DNA of 40,365 nucleotides from assembly GCA_023262855.1 (NCBI GenBank), contig JALQYQ010000034.1, positions 1-40,365 on the forward strand, in the 5' to 3' direction. The DNA is from Crocinitomicaceae bacterium. GTDB lineage: Bacteria > Bacteroidota > Bacteroidia > Flavobacteriales_D > Crocinitomicaceae. The position numbers and the translations under genes are program-made. Of this stretch, positions 9,797-18,261 are shown piece by piece. The number at the start of each line of letters is the position of its first letter. Positions within the stretch are counted from its first letter, which is position 1. The notes under the pieces are model-generated. The model was not told the origin of the DNA, did not search any database, and saw nothing but the letters and a program-made list of their open reading frames with translations.

Positions 9797-10542
9797 TAAA
9801 ATGCTTGTGCTATCGTTATAAATGTATCCACTTGTAATGCTGCGCCACCAATTAATCCTCCATCAACATTTTCGCATGCAAATAACTCTTTTGCATTTGA
9901 AGCGTTACAACTTCCACCATATAAAATAGAAATTTCTTCTGAAACTTCTTTGCCGTATTGTTCAGCTATCCAAGTTCGAATTGCTTTATGCATTGCTTCT
10001 GCTTGTTCGACAGTTGCCGTTTTTCCTGTACCGATTGCCCAAACTGGTTCGTATGCAACAATACACTTCATCATCTCCTCCGCGGATAAATGAAAAAGGC
10101 TATCAATCAATTGTTGTTTCACATAACTTAGTTCTGTATTCACTTTTCTTATTTCTAAGGGTTCTCCGCAACAAAAAACAGGTATTAAACCATGTAACAA
10201 GGCAGCATCAACTTTTTCCTTTAAAAACGATTCGTTCTCGTTGAAAATAGCGCGGCGTTCACTGTGCCCCACTAAAACGTGAGTTGCACCAATATTTTTT
10301 ACTTGTGAAACAGAAATTTCACCTGTAAATGCTCCTTTTTCGGCTGGATAAAAATTTTGAAGTCCAACATTCAATCCTTGGTTCTTCTCGATAATAGAAC
10401 TTGCAAAAACAGCAGGTGGAAATACAATTAGTTGAACATCTTTAACACTAGCCAATACTTCACTAACACCATTTGCTAGGTTAAATGCTTCTTCTGAAAG
10501 CAAGTTCATTTTCCAGTTACCTGCAACTATTTTTTTTCTCAT
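9796..10542 (-). CDS. tpiA: Triosephosphate isomerase
   Basis: A glycolytic/gluconeogenic enzyme that interconverts dihydroxyacetone phosphate and glyceraldehyde 3-phosphate in the cytosol. At 248 residues it has full family length. All catalytic landmarks are present: GNWKMN with Lys11, VGHSERR with His93, and the signature AYEPVWAIGTGKTAT with Glu165 followed by the flexible loop. The phosphate-binding YGGSCNASNAKEL and VDGGLIGGAAL segments are near the C-terminus. It overlaps the upstream DoxX gene by 4 bp and prmA by 1 bp, which places it in the middle of a tightly coupled operon. Confidence 0.98.
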   Translation of the reverse strand: MRKKIVAGNWKMNLLSEEAFNLANGVSEVLASVKDVQLIVFPPAVFASSIIEKNQGLNVGLQNFYPAEKGAFTGEISVSQVKNIGATHVLVGHSERRAIFNENESFLKEKVDAALLHGLIPVFCCGEPLEIRKVNTELSYVKQQLIDSLFHLSAEEMMKCIVAYEPVWAIGTGKTATVEQAEAMHKAIRTWIAEQYGKEVSEEISILYGGSCNASNAKELFACENVDGGLIGGAALQVDTFITIAQAF

Positions 10543-12290
10543 TTCTTAAATGTATTTTTCTTTAGCCATTCGTATGTTGGAATGGAACGATGAGGGAATT
10601 TTCCTTTAACAATACCTTTTTCTAAAATCATCATGGAAGGGTTTGAACGTGCTATTGCTTTTAAACCAATTTCATCATTCAGAAATACAGGAACTTTAAA
10701 CTGATACTTTTCTCTAAATGCGTTTATTTTCGATCGACTTCCACTTGTCAATAAAATAAATGGAATTCTATCTTTTTTACAAGCTGTTGCAATTGACTTG
10801 ATAGCAGCACTATTTTTCCAATTCGCATCCGCCAGATTTAGCGATGTTAATATAACGATTCGTTTTTCCTTCAAAATAGCTTTTTGAATATTCACCTCTT
10901 CAATTTCTGGCTCTTTTTCAAGCATCTTTTTTACCATTTCCAACTCTTTTTCTGCGGGTGTCAAATCTTTCACTTTTAGATACGGGTTGAATTGGCCTTT
11001 TGTAATTGAGGGTAATCGTGAAGGAATCAGTTCTTCTTGGGTCAGCTTTACATATTTGTATTGCTTTTCATCCCATAAATCTGAATTCGTAGCATATTGA
11101 TTTTCGGTGTAGCTTTCGATTTCGCCTGTTCGTCTGTTGCGCAAAAGATGCGTATTTTTAAATTTTCCTTCAAAACCATTATTCATTTGCCATGCGAGAT
11201 TATTCCCTTCCGCAAACGGACGATAATCTTTCATTGGTTCATACATCAAAACATAGCTCACGAATACAATACAAGAGGTTAATACAATTGAAGAACTTCC
11301 AAAATAATTTCCTAAAAAGTATCCGCCCGCTCTTACAATCCATAATGCTCCGATGATTAAGAACATTCCGAATCCAACTATAAAGTACCAATCAAACACA
11401 AAAGAAAGAAGAGCTAAAATGACCAGACTGGAGAGTAAATACTTTACATTTTGTGTTTTTGTATTTGGTTCAATCAGCCATTGACCAAGGAAGATCCATA
11501 CAACAAAATACAGCAAAATGATATCTTTCCATAACGATTCAACTGGTGTTAAAGACCTTCCAACTGAACCTTTCATTGCATCACCAAAACATCCACAATC
11601 AGAAACACATTGCGGCGTTTTCCATTCTTCAATTAACACCTCTTTTGAATCCATTGATACAACACGAATATTTTTGTTCGTTTTAGCCTCTTTCATTTTT
11701 TGTGAAGCAACAGTACCGAACTCATACCGATCATAATCCTTATAGCGTTTTGATGGATTACAACTTGCCGTATGCCAAGTTAAAAAAGTAAAAAACACCA
11801 TCATTAATAACGAAAAATGCGCAACCCACTTAATTTTTCCTCCTATGATCATCAAAACACCAAGCAAAATTTCAATTACACAAATTGCAATTGAAATTCC
11901 AAGTGCATAAGGAATTAACCATTCAAGAGAAAACTCAGGTGCTCCAAACAATTCTTTTATGCGGTAAGCCAAAGCGCCATCTTCGAAATATTCTTCTAAT
12001 TTGTAGGCAAATCCTATTGGATCATTTGCTTTCACCAAACCAGAAACAATAAATAATGCCCCTACAAATCCTCTCGCAATATTCGCCATCATTAAACGCC
12101 CTCGGAAAATAAACAAACCAGCTGCACTAACAGCCATAAGTACATATCCTAGAAAATTCAATAATAAAAAATAGTCCTTGAACGCTTTTTGTGAACCGAT
12201 TACGACAGCAGCCAACCCAAGAATGTTCAACACAACGAATGCAATGTTAAACACCATCGAGCGACCTTGAACAGTTGCTTTTTGTTTCAT
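10539..12290 (-). CDS. DoxX/MauE-type membrane protein with thioredoxin-like C-terminus (BT_3928-like)
   Basis: About 583 residues from the ATG at 12290. The N-terminal half holds several membrane segments of the DoxX type (VSGLVKANDPIGFAYKLEEYF is a typical stretch) with a cysteine motif QCVSDCGCFGDAMKG, close to the CGCFG of MauE-like proteins, and another Cys in TASCNPSKRYKDYDRYEF. The last ~150 residues resemble a thioredoxin fold (RIVILTSLNLADANW, a Pro-containing NPSMMILEKG strand) but show no CxxC. Likely role: redox chemistry at the inner membrane (inference). The frame stays open to 12314 (MYQLLQTN), but 12290 is preferred because it sits one base after the upstream stop. This gene next to tpiA and a DUF1599 gene matches the BT_3928-family neighbourhood I recall from Bacteroidota. 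Confidence 0.85.
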   Translation of the reverse strand: MKQKATVQGRSMVFNIAFVVLNILGLAAVVIGSQKAFKDYFLLLNFLGYVLMAVSAAGLFIFRGRLMMANIARGFVGALFIVSGLVKANDPIGFAYKLEEYFEDGALAYRIKELFGAPEFSLEWLIPYALGISIAICVIEILLGVLMIIGGKIKWVAHFSLLMMVFFTFLTWHTASCNPSKRYKDYDRYEFGTVASQKMKEAKTNKNIRVVSMDSKEVLIEEWKTPQCVSDCGCFGDAMKGSVGRSLTPVESLWKDIILLYFVVWIFLGQWLIEPNTKTQNVKYLLSSLVILALLSFVFDWYFIVGFGMFLIIGALWIVRAGGYFLGNYFGSSSIVLTSCIVFVSYVLMYEPMKDYRPFAEGNNLAWQMNNGFEGKFKNTHLLRNRRTGEIESYTENQYATNSDLWDEKQYKYVKLTQEELIPSRLPSITKGQFNPYLKVKDLTPAEKELEMVKKMLEKEPEIEEVNIQKAILKEKRIVILTSLNLADANWKNSAAIKSIATACKKDRIPFILLTSGSRSKINAFREKYQFKVPVFLNDEIGLKAIARSNPSMMILEKGIVKGKFPHRSIPTYEWLKKNTFKK

Positions 12291-12291
12291 A

Positions 12292-12843
12292 TTAGTTTGT
12301 AGTAGTTGATACATTCAAATGTATCAATGAAAATACGGAATAATTTAGCATATCAAAATAATTCGCATCAATTCCTTCACTAATGATTGTTGCACCATTA
12401 TTATCTTCGATTTGTTTCACGCGTAATATTTTCATTAAAATCAAATCTGTCAAGGAGCTTACTCGCATATCACGCCACGCTTCGCCATAGTCATGATTTT
12501 TTTTCGCCATTAATTCAAAAGCCTCATTCGCATATTTGTCATACAATTCAATTGCAAAATCGGCTGGAAGTTCCATTTCTGTTAAAGTTGTTTCGCGCAA
12601 TTGAATAATTGCCATGATACAATAGTTAACAATTGCCACAAATTCATCCTCAATTGCTTCCCCCACTTTGTTCTGACCAGTTTCTTGAAGTGTTCTAATT
12701 CGTTGAGCTTTAATGAAAATTTGATCAGTTAATGAACTCGGCCTCAAGATTCTCCATGCCGTTCCGTAATCTTTCGTTTTCTTAGAGAAGATATCTCTGC
12801 AAACATTGATTACATTTGTATATTCTATATTTGTTTGATTCAT
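12292..12843 (-). CDS. DUF1599 (nucleotide modification associated domain 1) protein, internally duplicated
   Basis: 183 residues made of two homologous halves. Residues 11-83 hold KKTKDYGTAWRILRPSSLTD and NYCIMAIIQL. Residues 107-177 hold KKNHDYGEAWRDMRVSSLTD and NYSVFSLIHL. The shared core is K-x(3)-DYG-x-AWR-x(2)-R-x-SSLTD followed by a KxxR helix and an acidic E-G/A-I region. The domain is known as DUF1599/Nmad1, thought to be linked to nucleotide modification; its biochemical role is not established. It is the first gene of the long minus-strand operon, 1 bp ahead of the DoxX gene, and its start codon is only 10 bp from the divergent folP start. Confidence 0.9.
   Translation of the reverse strand: MNQTNIEYTNVINVCRDIFSKKTKDYGTAWRILRPSSLTDQIFIKAQRIRTLQETGQNKVGEAIEDEFVAIVNYCIMAIIQLRETTLTEMELPADFAIELYDKYANEAFELMAKKNHDYGEAWRDMRVSSLTDLILMKILRVKQIEDNNGATIISEGIDANYFDMLNYSVFSLIHLNVSTTTN
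12806..12833 (+). promoter_or_regulatory. Candidate folP promoter
   Basis: A Bacteroidota-type -7 box TATATTTG at 12826-12833 is preceded by TTG at 12806-12808 with a 17-bp gap. It lies within the first codons of the divergent DUF1599 gene, about 20 bp before the folP ATG. A second TAnnTTTG-like box (TACATTTG) occurs at 12811-12818. No transcription data. Confidence 0.4.
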
Positions 12844-12853
12844 TTATTTCGCA

Positions 12854-13708
12854 ATGAGCTTTTCAAGGGTTGAAGATACACATTTTCCCAAAAACAGGTA
12901 CATCCGTATTCAGGATAAATTGATGGATTTGTCAATCCCAAGGGTAATGGGCATTGTGAACTTGACTCCAGACTCCTTTTTCACTGATAGTCGAAAAAAA
13001 AATGACAATCAATTACTGAAAGAAGTCGAAAAAATGATTGTTGACGGAGCAGATTTCATTGATATTGGTGGTTATTCTACACGACCCAATGCAGAAAGTG
13101 TTTCTGAAGAAGAGGAAATTCAACGTGTTTTAGAACCAATTCAAAAGATTCGAAAAACATTTCCAACCATCCCTATTTCGCTAGACACGTTTCGTGGAAA
13201 AGTAGCAGAGATAGGATTTAATGAAGGCGTTGATTTAATCAATGACATTAGTGGTTTTCAGTATGATCCAACGATGCTTTCTGTTTTAGAAAAAATTCGT
13301 CTTCCTTACGTTTTAATGCATGTAAATGAAGCGGAACAAAATATGCATAAAACTGTTCAAAACGAATTACTTTTTCGAGAAATGATTCATTATTTTTCTG
13401 AAAAAATTCGTCAATTAAATGATCGCGGATTAACAGATATTTTAATCGATCCTGGATTTGGCTTTAGCAAAACGATGGAGCAAAATTACGCTTTGGTACA
13501 GCAACTTGATTTGTTTCAGTTATTAGAACGTCCAATTCTTGTTGGTTTCTCAAGAAAATCAATGATTTACAAAAAATTAAATTGCACTCCTGAAGAAGCT
13601 TTAAATGGCACAAGCATACTGAATACACGAGCTATTATCAAAGGAGCATCTATCCTTCGCGTGCACGATGTAAAAGCAGCGAAAGAAGTATTAGCACTTA
13701 CCATTTAA
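12854..13708 (+). CDS. folP: Dihydropteroate synthase
   Basis: A cytosolic TIM-barrel enzyme of folate synthesis that joins p-aminobenzoate to 6-hydroxymethyl-dihydropterin diphosphate; the target of sulfonamides. 284 residues. The conserved blocks are in order: GIVNLTPDSFF (33-43), DIGGYSTRP (70-78), SLDTF (109-113), LINDISG (128-134), LIDPGFGFSKT (197-207), VGFSRKSM (230-237) and RVHD near the end. The diphosphate loop reads TPDSFFTDSRK rather than the commoner SFxDGG form, a mild variation. The first ~22 residues precede the usual start region, so an internal ATG (MDLSIPRVMG) is possible. It is divergent from DUF1599, and about 70 bp separate it from the PKD gene downstream. Confidence 0.96.
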   Translation: MSFSRVEDTHFPKNRYIRIQDKLMDLSIPRVMGIVNLTPDSFFTDSRKKNDNQLLKEVEKMIVDGADFIDIGGYSTRPNAESVSEEEEIQRVLEPIQKIRKTFPTIPISLDTFRGKVAEIGFNEGVDLINDISGFQYDPTMLSVLEKIRLPYVLMHVNEAEQNMHKTVQNELLFREMIHYFSEKIRQLNDRGLTDILIDPGFGFSKTMEQNYALVQQLDLFQLLERPILVGFSRKSMIYKKLNCTPEEALNGTSILNTRAIIKGASILRVHDVKAAKEVLALTI

Positions 13709-13726
13709 GTTAATCAAACTTTTTTC

Positions 13727-13756
13727 TTGGTTTTTCAGTCTTTATGGTTATATTCG
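13727..13756 (+). promoter_or_regulatory. Promoter of the PKD-cargo/PorP pair
   Basis: TTG at 13727-13729, a 19-bp gap, then TATATTCG at 13749-13756, very close to the Bacteroidota consensus TTG-N19-TAnnTTTG. It lies in the only gap between folP and the PKD gene, leaving a leader of about 20 nt before the ATG at 13780. Confidence 0.55.
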
Positions 13757-13779
13757 AAATATAAACTAATGCTATATAC

Positions 13780-16020
13780 ATGAGGAAACTACTTACACTA
13801 CTTATTTTTTCCTGCACTTTTATTCTTGGCAATGCCCAAACAGTTTTATGGACTGAAACATTTTCAAATGCTTGTGCTTCCGACTGTGACGCTGCGAGCT
13901 ACATTGGTCCAAATGGTGCATGGACACAAACATTGACAGGTGTTAATGGAGCAGATGCGAATGTTTTTTATGTCAGTGGGCAAGAATGTGGTAACGCAGC
14001 AGGCGCTTGTGGAACCGTTTGTGGAGCTACAGATCCTTCGTTACACATCGGTTCAAATGCTTCAGTTTTAATGGATCAAGGCGCTGCTTATTTAAATGGT
14101 GGATTCGGATTCTTTTTTCCAGAAACAGATAGAAGAATTGAATCTCCAACAATCAATATGACAGGAAATTCGAACCTTACTTTGACCTTTAATTACATTG
14201 AAAATGGAGACGGAACCAATGACAATGCAACTGTTTGGTATTTTAATGGAGCCACTTGGACATTACTTCAAGATTTAGCTAAAACACCTTTAACTTGCAT
14301 GCCACAAGGAACATGGACAAGTGTTTCTATTGCATTGCCAGCATCAGCAAATAACAATGCATCCATAAAGATTGGTTTTCGTTGGGTAAACAATGATGAT
14401 GGTGTCGGCACAGACCCTTCTTTTGCGGTTGATGATATTCAAATTACAACTCCTTCTACCGGTTCTGCACCAGTTGCAGATTTTACAGCTTCCTCGACAA
14501 CTTTGTGCGCAGGTGATTGTATCACATTTTCAAATACAAGTACATACGCAGCGGGGGCAACATTCTCATGGAATTTTGGAAATAGTCAAACATCCACACT
14601 GCAAACTCCTGGAAGTATTTGCTATGCAACAGCAGGCTCTTATACCGTTACATTAACTGTTACAGATGCGAATGGTACCGATACTGAAACTAAAACAAAT
14701 TACATTGTTGTAAACGCTGCGGCTTCTGCTGGGCTTGACAACACTGCCAACTTATGTAATAATAACTCATTAAACCTTATCACTTTGCTTTCCGGGGCTG
14801 CATCTGGTGGTACGTGGACTGAGACAACAGCTGTTCCAAGTGGTCAATTCACGGCAGGAACTGGTGTTTTTGATGCGTCTGGTTTGACACCTGGAAATTA
14901 CACTTTTTCATATACCGTCGCAGGAACAGCTCCTTGTCCTAATGATGTAGCCAATTTCACTATTACGGTTACTGCATGTGCGGGACCTACTGCAATTATC
15001 AATGCATCAAGTTTAACCGTTTGTGCAGGACAATCAATCATTTTCAACGATGCGAGTACAGGTTCAAACATTAGTTCTTGGACTTGGTCATTCGGAAGTG
15101 GTTTACCGGGAACAGCAAATACCGCTGGTCCACATTCTATTCAATTCAATACTGTTGGAACTTTCAATGTGTGGTTGCAAGTGACGGATGACAATGGTAC
15201 AGACGATCAAACCATTCAAATTACTGTAACGGCATGTAGTTCACCTACAGCCTCATTTAGTATTTCAGATGATGTAATCTGTCCAGACGATTGTATCACA
15301 TTTGGGAATACTTCCACATCAACTGGACCAACCACCTATGTTTGGACATTCCCGGGAGGGACACCAGCAACATACACTGGTGCTACACCTGGTCAAGTTT
15401 GCTATAGTACTCCAGGAACTTATGCGGTTGGTTTAACTGCTACAAACAGTTTTGGAACGAACTCCTACTCTCAAAACGTTGATGTATTGACAGCTCCAAC
15501 AATTGTAGCGGGGAATGATACGACTATTGACATGGGAGGCGTAGCTGATTTGACGGCTGCTGCATCTGAAGGTGAAATTACCTGGTCATGGACACCAAAT
15601 ACACAAGGAAGTATTTTAGATTGTATTATTTCAGATTGTTCTGGAGCTGAAGCAATGCCGGTCATTACAACAGTATTCACTGCAACTACAACGACTACAG
15701 AAGGTTGTCAAGCAACTGCAAATGTTATTGTTTCTGTCGATTACCAAGCATTTATAGGTGTTCCGAGTATGTTCTCACCGAATGATGATGGTGAAAATGA
15801 TGTATTGTATGTTAAAGGTCTTGGAATTACCAATATGATTTTCCGCGTTTACAATCGCTACGGTCAACTTGTATTTGAATCATTGGACCAAAAAGTTGGG
15901 TGGGATGGCAAAGTAAATGGACAATTAGAAAATTCAGCAACATTCGTATATACCTTGGAGTATTTACTTGTCAACGGTCAAGGAGGAAATATGAATGGAA
16001 ATGTAACATTAGTAAAATAA
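13780..16020 (+). CDS. Secreted PKD-repeat protein with type B type IX secretion sorting domain
   Basis: A 746-residue surface or secreted protein. It has a signal peptide (MRKLLTLLIFSCTFILGNAQ). A Cys-rich N-terminal jelly-roll-like domain (about 25-228, ending FAVDDIQITTP) is followed by three PKD-like domains: about 230-310 (SWNFGNS, GSYTVTLTVTD), 400-485 (SWTWSFGSG, GTFNVWLQVTD) and 487-570 (VWTFPGGTP, GTYAVGLTATN). The last ~85 residues (FSPNDDGENDVLYVKGL, FRVYNRYGQLVF, GWDGKVNG) are the gliding-motility-associated C-terminal (CHU_C, type B) sorting signal that directs export through the type IX system. A PorP/SprF gene follows after 4 bp; such proteins are often paired with type B cargos. 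The ligand or substrate is unknown; adhesion is plausible. Confidence 0.93.
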   Translation: MRKLLTLLIFSCTFILGNAQTVLWTETFSNACASDCDAASYIGPNGAWTQTLTGVNGADANVFYVSGQECGNAAGACGTVCGATDPSLHIGSNASVLMDQGAAYLNGGFGFFFPETDRRIESPTINMTGNSNLTLTFNYIENGDGTNDNATVWYFNGATWTLLQDLAKTPLTCMPQGTWTSVSIALPASANNNASIKIGFRWVNNDDGVGTDPSFAVDDIQITTPSTGSAPVADFTASSTTLCAGDCITFSNTSTYAAGATFSWNFGNSQTSTLQTPGSICYATAGSYTVTLTVTDANGTDTETKTNYIVVNAAASAGLDNTANLCNNNSLNLITLLSGAASGGTWTETTAVPSGQFTAGTGVFDASGLTPGNYTFSYTVAGTAPCPNDVANFTITVTACAGPTAIINASSLTVCAGQSIIFNDASTGSNISSWTWSFGSGLPGTANTAGPHSIQFNTVGTFNVWLQVTDDNGTDDQTIQITVTACSSPTASFSISDDVICPDDCITFGNTSTSTGPTTYVWTFPGGTPATYTGATPGQVCYSTPGTYAVGLTATNSFGTNSYSQNVDVLTAPTIVAGNDTTIDMGGVADLTAAASEGEITWSWTPNTQGSILDCIISDCSGAEAMPVITTVFTATTTTTEGCQATANVIVSVDYQAFIGVPSMFSPNDDGENDVLYVKGLGITNMIFRVYNRYGQLVFESLDQKVGWDGKVNGQLENSATFVYTLEYLLVNGQGGNMNGNVTLVK

Positions 16021-16024
16021 GATC

Positions 16025-17077
16025 ATGAAAACGAAATTAAACATCATCAGTGTTTTAGCTTTGACATGGTCGGCTACAACATTTGCACAACAAGATAAAC
16101 ATCTTTCCATGTGGAATGAAAACGCATCTTCAATCAATCCTGCTGCTGTTGCTTCGATGGATGAAGATGTACGATTTTTAACCAATTTCAGAATGCAATG
16201 GCTTCCATTAAATGGAAATGCTTTGCGCACAAACACGTTTTCCTTTGATGCTAAGCTAATGAAGGATAAAAAAACTGGAAGTCATTTGGGATTAGGTTTG
16301 AATTTCGCGAACGATCAAACTGGAGATGTTCGTTATACCTCAAATGTCATTTCAGTTCCGATAGCCTATAACATTGGTCTTGACAAAAATAGTTTTTTCT
16401 CGATTGGAATTTCGCCGGGATTTGTTTCAAGAAGTTTAGGAACAGGGAATCAGACATGGGACAATCAATGGAATGGTTCAACATTTGATCAGACCATTGC
16501 AAGTGGTGAAGTGATAAACGCATCTGCATCTTCTTTTGATATTGGTGCCGGAATGCAATACAAATATCAAGCTGATGGACAATCTCATTTGAAAATTGGA
16601 TTCAGTGTAAATCACCTTACTTCTCCATCATTGTCTTTCACATCTACAGCGGATAAATTGTATCGCAATGTCAATTTTTACGCAAGTGGAACCTATTTTC
16701 AACCAGAAAGACGTTTTGGAATTTCTCCATCCTTGTTGGTTTCTTTGATGGGCCCTAATTACAACGTGCTAGTTGGAACAAATTTCGATCATGAATTATT
16801 TGAAAGTTCAAAACGAACAGACTATGTACAACGATCATTCATCTCCTATGGCTTATACTTAAGATGGAAAGATGCAATGGTTGCAACCTTGGCATATAAA
16901 ATTTATGGATTCAAAATTGGTGTGAGTTACGACATCAACGTTTCAGGCCTGAGCAAAGAAACACACGCTCAAGGAGGATTCGAACTATATCTGAAATACT
17001 CATTAATGGTTGACAGAAGTAGCTACATCCATGATCGTCGAATGTTTAGATGGCGAGGTGGTCGAGGAAGATTATAA
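16025..17077 (+). CDS. PorP/SprF family type IX secretion membrane protein
   Basis: 350 residues with a signal peptide (MKTKLNIISVLALTWSATTFA) and a predicted outer-membrane beta-barrel. The N-terminal NENASSINPAAVASMDEDV region is characteristic of the family, followed by many alternating amphipathic strands (FSIGISPGFVSRSLG, HLKIGFSVNHLTSPSLSF). PorP/SprF proteins are outer-membrane partners of type B cargos in the type IX secretion system, probably helping their anchoring. It is encoded 4 bp behind such a cargo and almost surely in the same transcript, which ends at the hairpin at 17090-17121. The very basic C-terminus (RRMFRWRGGRGRL) is unusual for a barrel end. Confidence 0.92.
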   Translation: MKTKLNIISVLALTWSATTFAQQDKHLSMWNENASSINPAAVASMDEDVRFLTNFRMQWLPLNGNALRTNTFSFDAKLMKDKKTGSHLGLGLNFANDQTGDVRYTSNVISVPIAYNIGLDKNSFFSIGISPGFVSRSLGTGNQTWDNQWNGSTFDQTIASGEVINASASSFDIGAGMQYKYQADGQSHLKIGFSVNHLTSPSLSFTSTADKLYRNVNFYASGTYFQPERRFGISPSLLVSLMGPNYNVLVGTNFDHELFESSKRTDYVQRSFISYGLYLRWKDAMVATLAYKIYGFKIGVSYDINVSGLSKETHAQGGFELYLKYSLMVDRSSYIHDRRMFRWRGGRGRL

Positions 17078-17089
17078 ATAAACAATTTG

Positions 17090-17129
17090 GAAGGTAGATA
17101 TTAACAAAAATGTCTACCTTCTTTTTTTT
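17090..17129 (+). terminator. Rho-independent terminator after the PorP gene
   Basis: A perfect 9-bp stem GAAGGTAGA (17090-17098) / TCTACCTTC (17113-17121) with a 14-nt loop, followed by eight T (17122-17129). It overlaps the 3' end of the convergent PLP-enzyme gene. Confidence 0.8.
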
Positions 17130-18030
17130 CAATCATTTTTCCTCCTTGAACGCCTCCTGTATGAACGAACAGAATACGTTTCTTTTGAATTTTATTTTTC
17201 ACAACCCAGTCTTGAAGCGCATAGAGAACTTTACCCGTGTAAATTGGATCCAACGGCAAATTGGTTTCTTGAAATTGGTGTTCCAAAAAATCCAGTAATG
17301 CTTCATCATATTTACCGTAGCCTCCAAAATGATACTCTCCCAAGATTTCAACCTTATCCAACACTTCTTGAATCATCGATGACTCAAAACCAGTATAAGC
17401 GAACAATAATTTCATTTCTGCGAGCGAATCAAAACCTTTAAGAACTGGAACTACCATTAATGTTGATTGTTCAGGAAGCGCCAATGCCAATCCGCAACTC
17501 GTTGTAGTTGTTCCTTGTGCTACAAAAATGTAATCAAAATCGTTTGGTGTTTCTTTCAACATTTCCTGGCAACCAATCATTCCATAATAATTAGCACCAC
17601 CTTCAGGAACAATTAAATAATTTGGAAATTCAAAATTCAATTCTTCATGGTAACTTTTTTCATTTCGGGCTGCATAATCTAAGCGCGAAACAAAATGAAG
17701 TTCCATTCCAAAATCAGCACAATGACGAAGCGTATCATTTGAATCTTTGTTTAACTCGTCACCTCGAACGATTCCAATTGCTTTTAATCCAGCTTTTTGA
17801 CATGCTGCTGCTGTTGCAACCAAATGATTTGAAAAAGCACCACCAAAGGTTAAAATTCCATTTTTTTTGAGTGTTTTCGCTTGTTCAATGTTGTATTTTA
17901 GCTTGCGCCACTTGTTTCCAGAAACATGTTCATCAATTAAATCATCGCGTTTCACAAACAATTCGATACTTTGTGTGTTTAAAGCATTCAATTCAAGCTT
18001 TTGTAGGATCGATTTTGATACGTCAAACAT
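17101..18030 (-). CDS. PLP-dependent ACC deaminase / D-cysteine desulfhydrase family enzyme
   Basis: 309 residues, tryptophan synthase-beta superfamily fold. The catalytic Lys is in SGNKWRKLKYN (Lys40), followed by the substrate loop FGGAFSNHLVATAAA (62-76). Later are PEGGANYYG and VAQGTTTTSCGLAL for phosphate binding, and HTGGVQGG near the end. Family members degrade 1-aminocyclopropane-1-carboxylate or D-cysteine to ammonia and a keto acid; which substrate is used here cannot be told from sequence. It is a single gene, convergent with PorP (the shared terminator region lies inside its last codons) and divergent from DUF5522. Confidence 0.88.
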   Translation of the reverse strand: MFDVSKSILQKLELNALNTQSIELFVKRDDLIDEHVSGNKWRKLKYNIEQAKTLKKNGILTFGGAFSNHLVATAAACQKAGLKAIGIVRGDELNKDSNDTLRHCADFGMELHFVSRLDYAARNEKSYHEELNFEFPNYLIVPEGGANYYGMIGCQEMLKETPNDFDYIFVAQGTTTTSCGLALALPEQSTLMVVPVLKGFDSLAEMKLLFAYTGFESSMIQEVLDKVEILGEYHFGGYGKYDEALLDFLEHQFQETNLPLDPIYTGKVLYALQDWVVKNKIQKKRILFVHTGGVQGGKMIEKKEGRHFC

Positions 18031-18057
18031 TTATTCTATTAATTGCTGGTTTATAAA

Positions 18058-18065
18058 TAACTTTG
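18058..18065 (+). promoter_or_regulatory. -7 box of DUF5522 gene, 4 nt before ATG
   Basis: TAACTTTG matches TAnnTTTG and ends exactly 4 nt before the ATG at 18070, so the transcript would start at or next to the start codon. No good -33 TTG at 19 bp. Confidence 0.4.
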
Positions 18066-18069
18066 TGGT

Positions 18070-18261
18070 ATGAATAATGACATGTCGGGATTTTCAAAAA
18101 AACCAAATCTTTCAGAAGAAGATTATTATTTGAGTCCTGAAGGATATATAATTTTCACAGAAAAATATCATTTAAAACGTGGCTATTGCTGCAAAAGTGG
18201 ATGTAAACATTGCCCTTACGGTTACGACAAAAAAACAGGTCAATTCAAAAAAGATCAATAA
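18070..18261 (+). CDS. Small Cys-rich DUF5522 protein
   Basis: 63 residues, cytosolic. The conserved features are YYLSPEGYIIFTEKYHLKRG followed by the cluster GYCCKSGCKHCPYGYD, whose four cysteines could bind a metal ion or iron-sulphur cluster (inference). The length fits the DUF5522 family, which has no known function. Its last bases overlap the end of the convergent acyltransferase by 7 bp. If the box at 18058-18065 is the promoter, the first ATG is the start and the mRNA is leaderless; otherwise ATG 18082 (MSGFSKK) is the alternative. Confidence 0.9.
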   Translation: MNNDMSGFSKKPNLSEEDYYLSPEGYIIFTEKYHLKRGYCCKSGCKHCPYGYDKKTGQFKKDQ

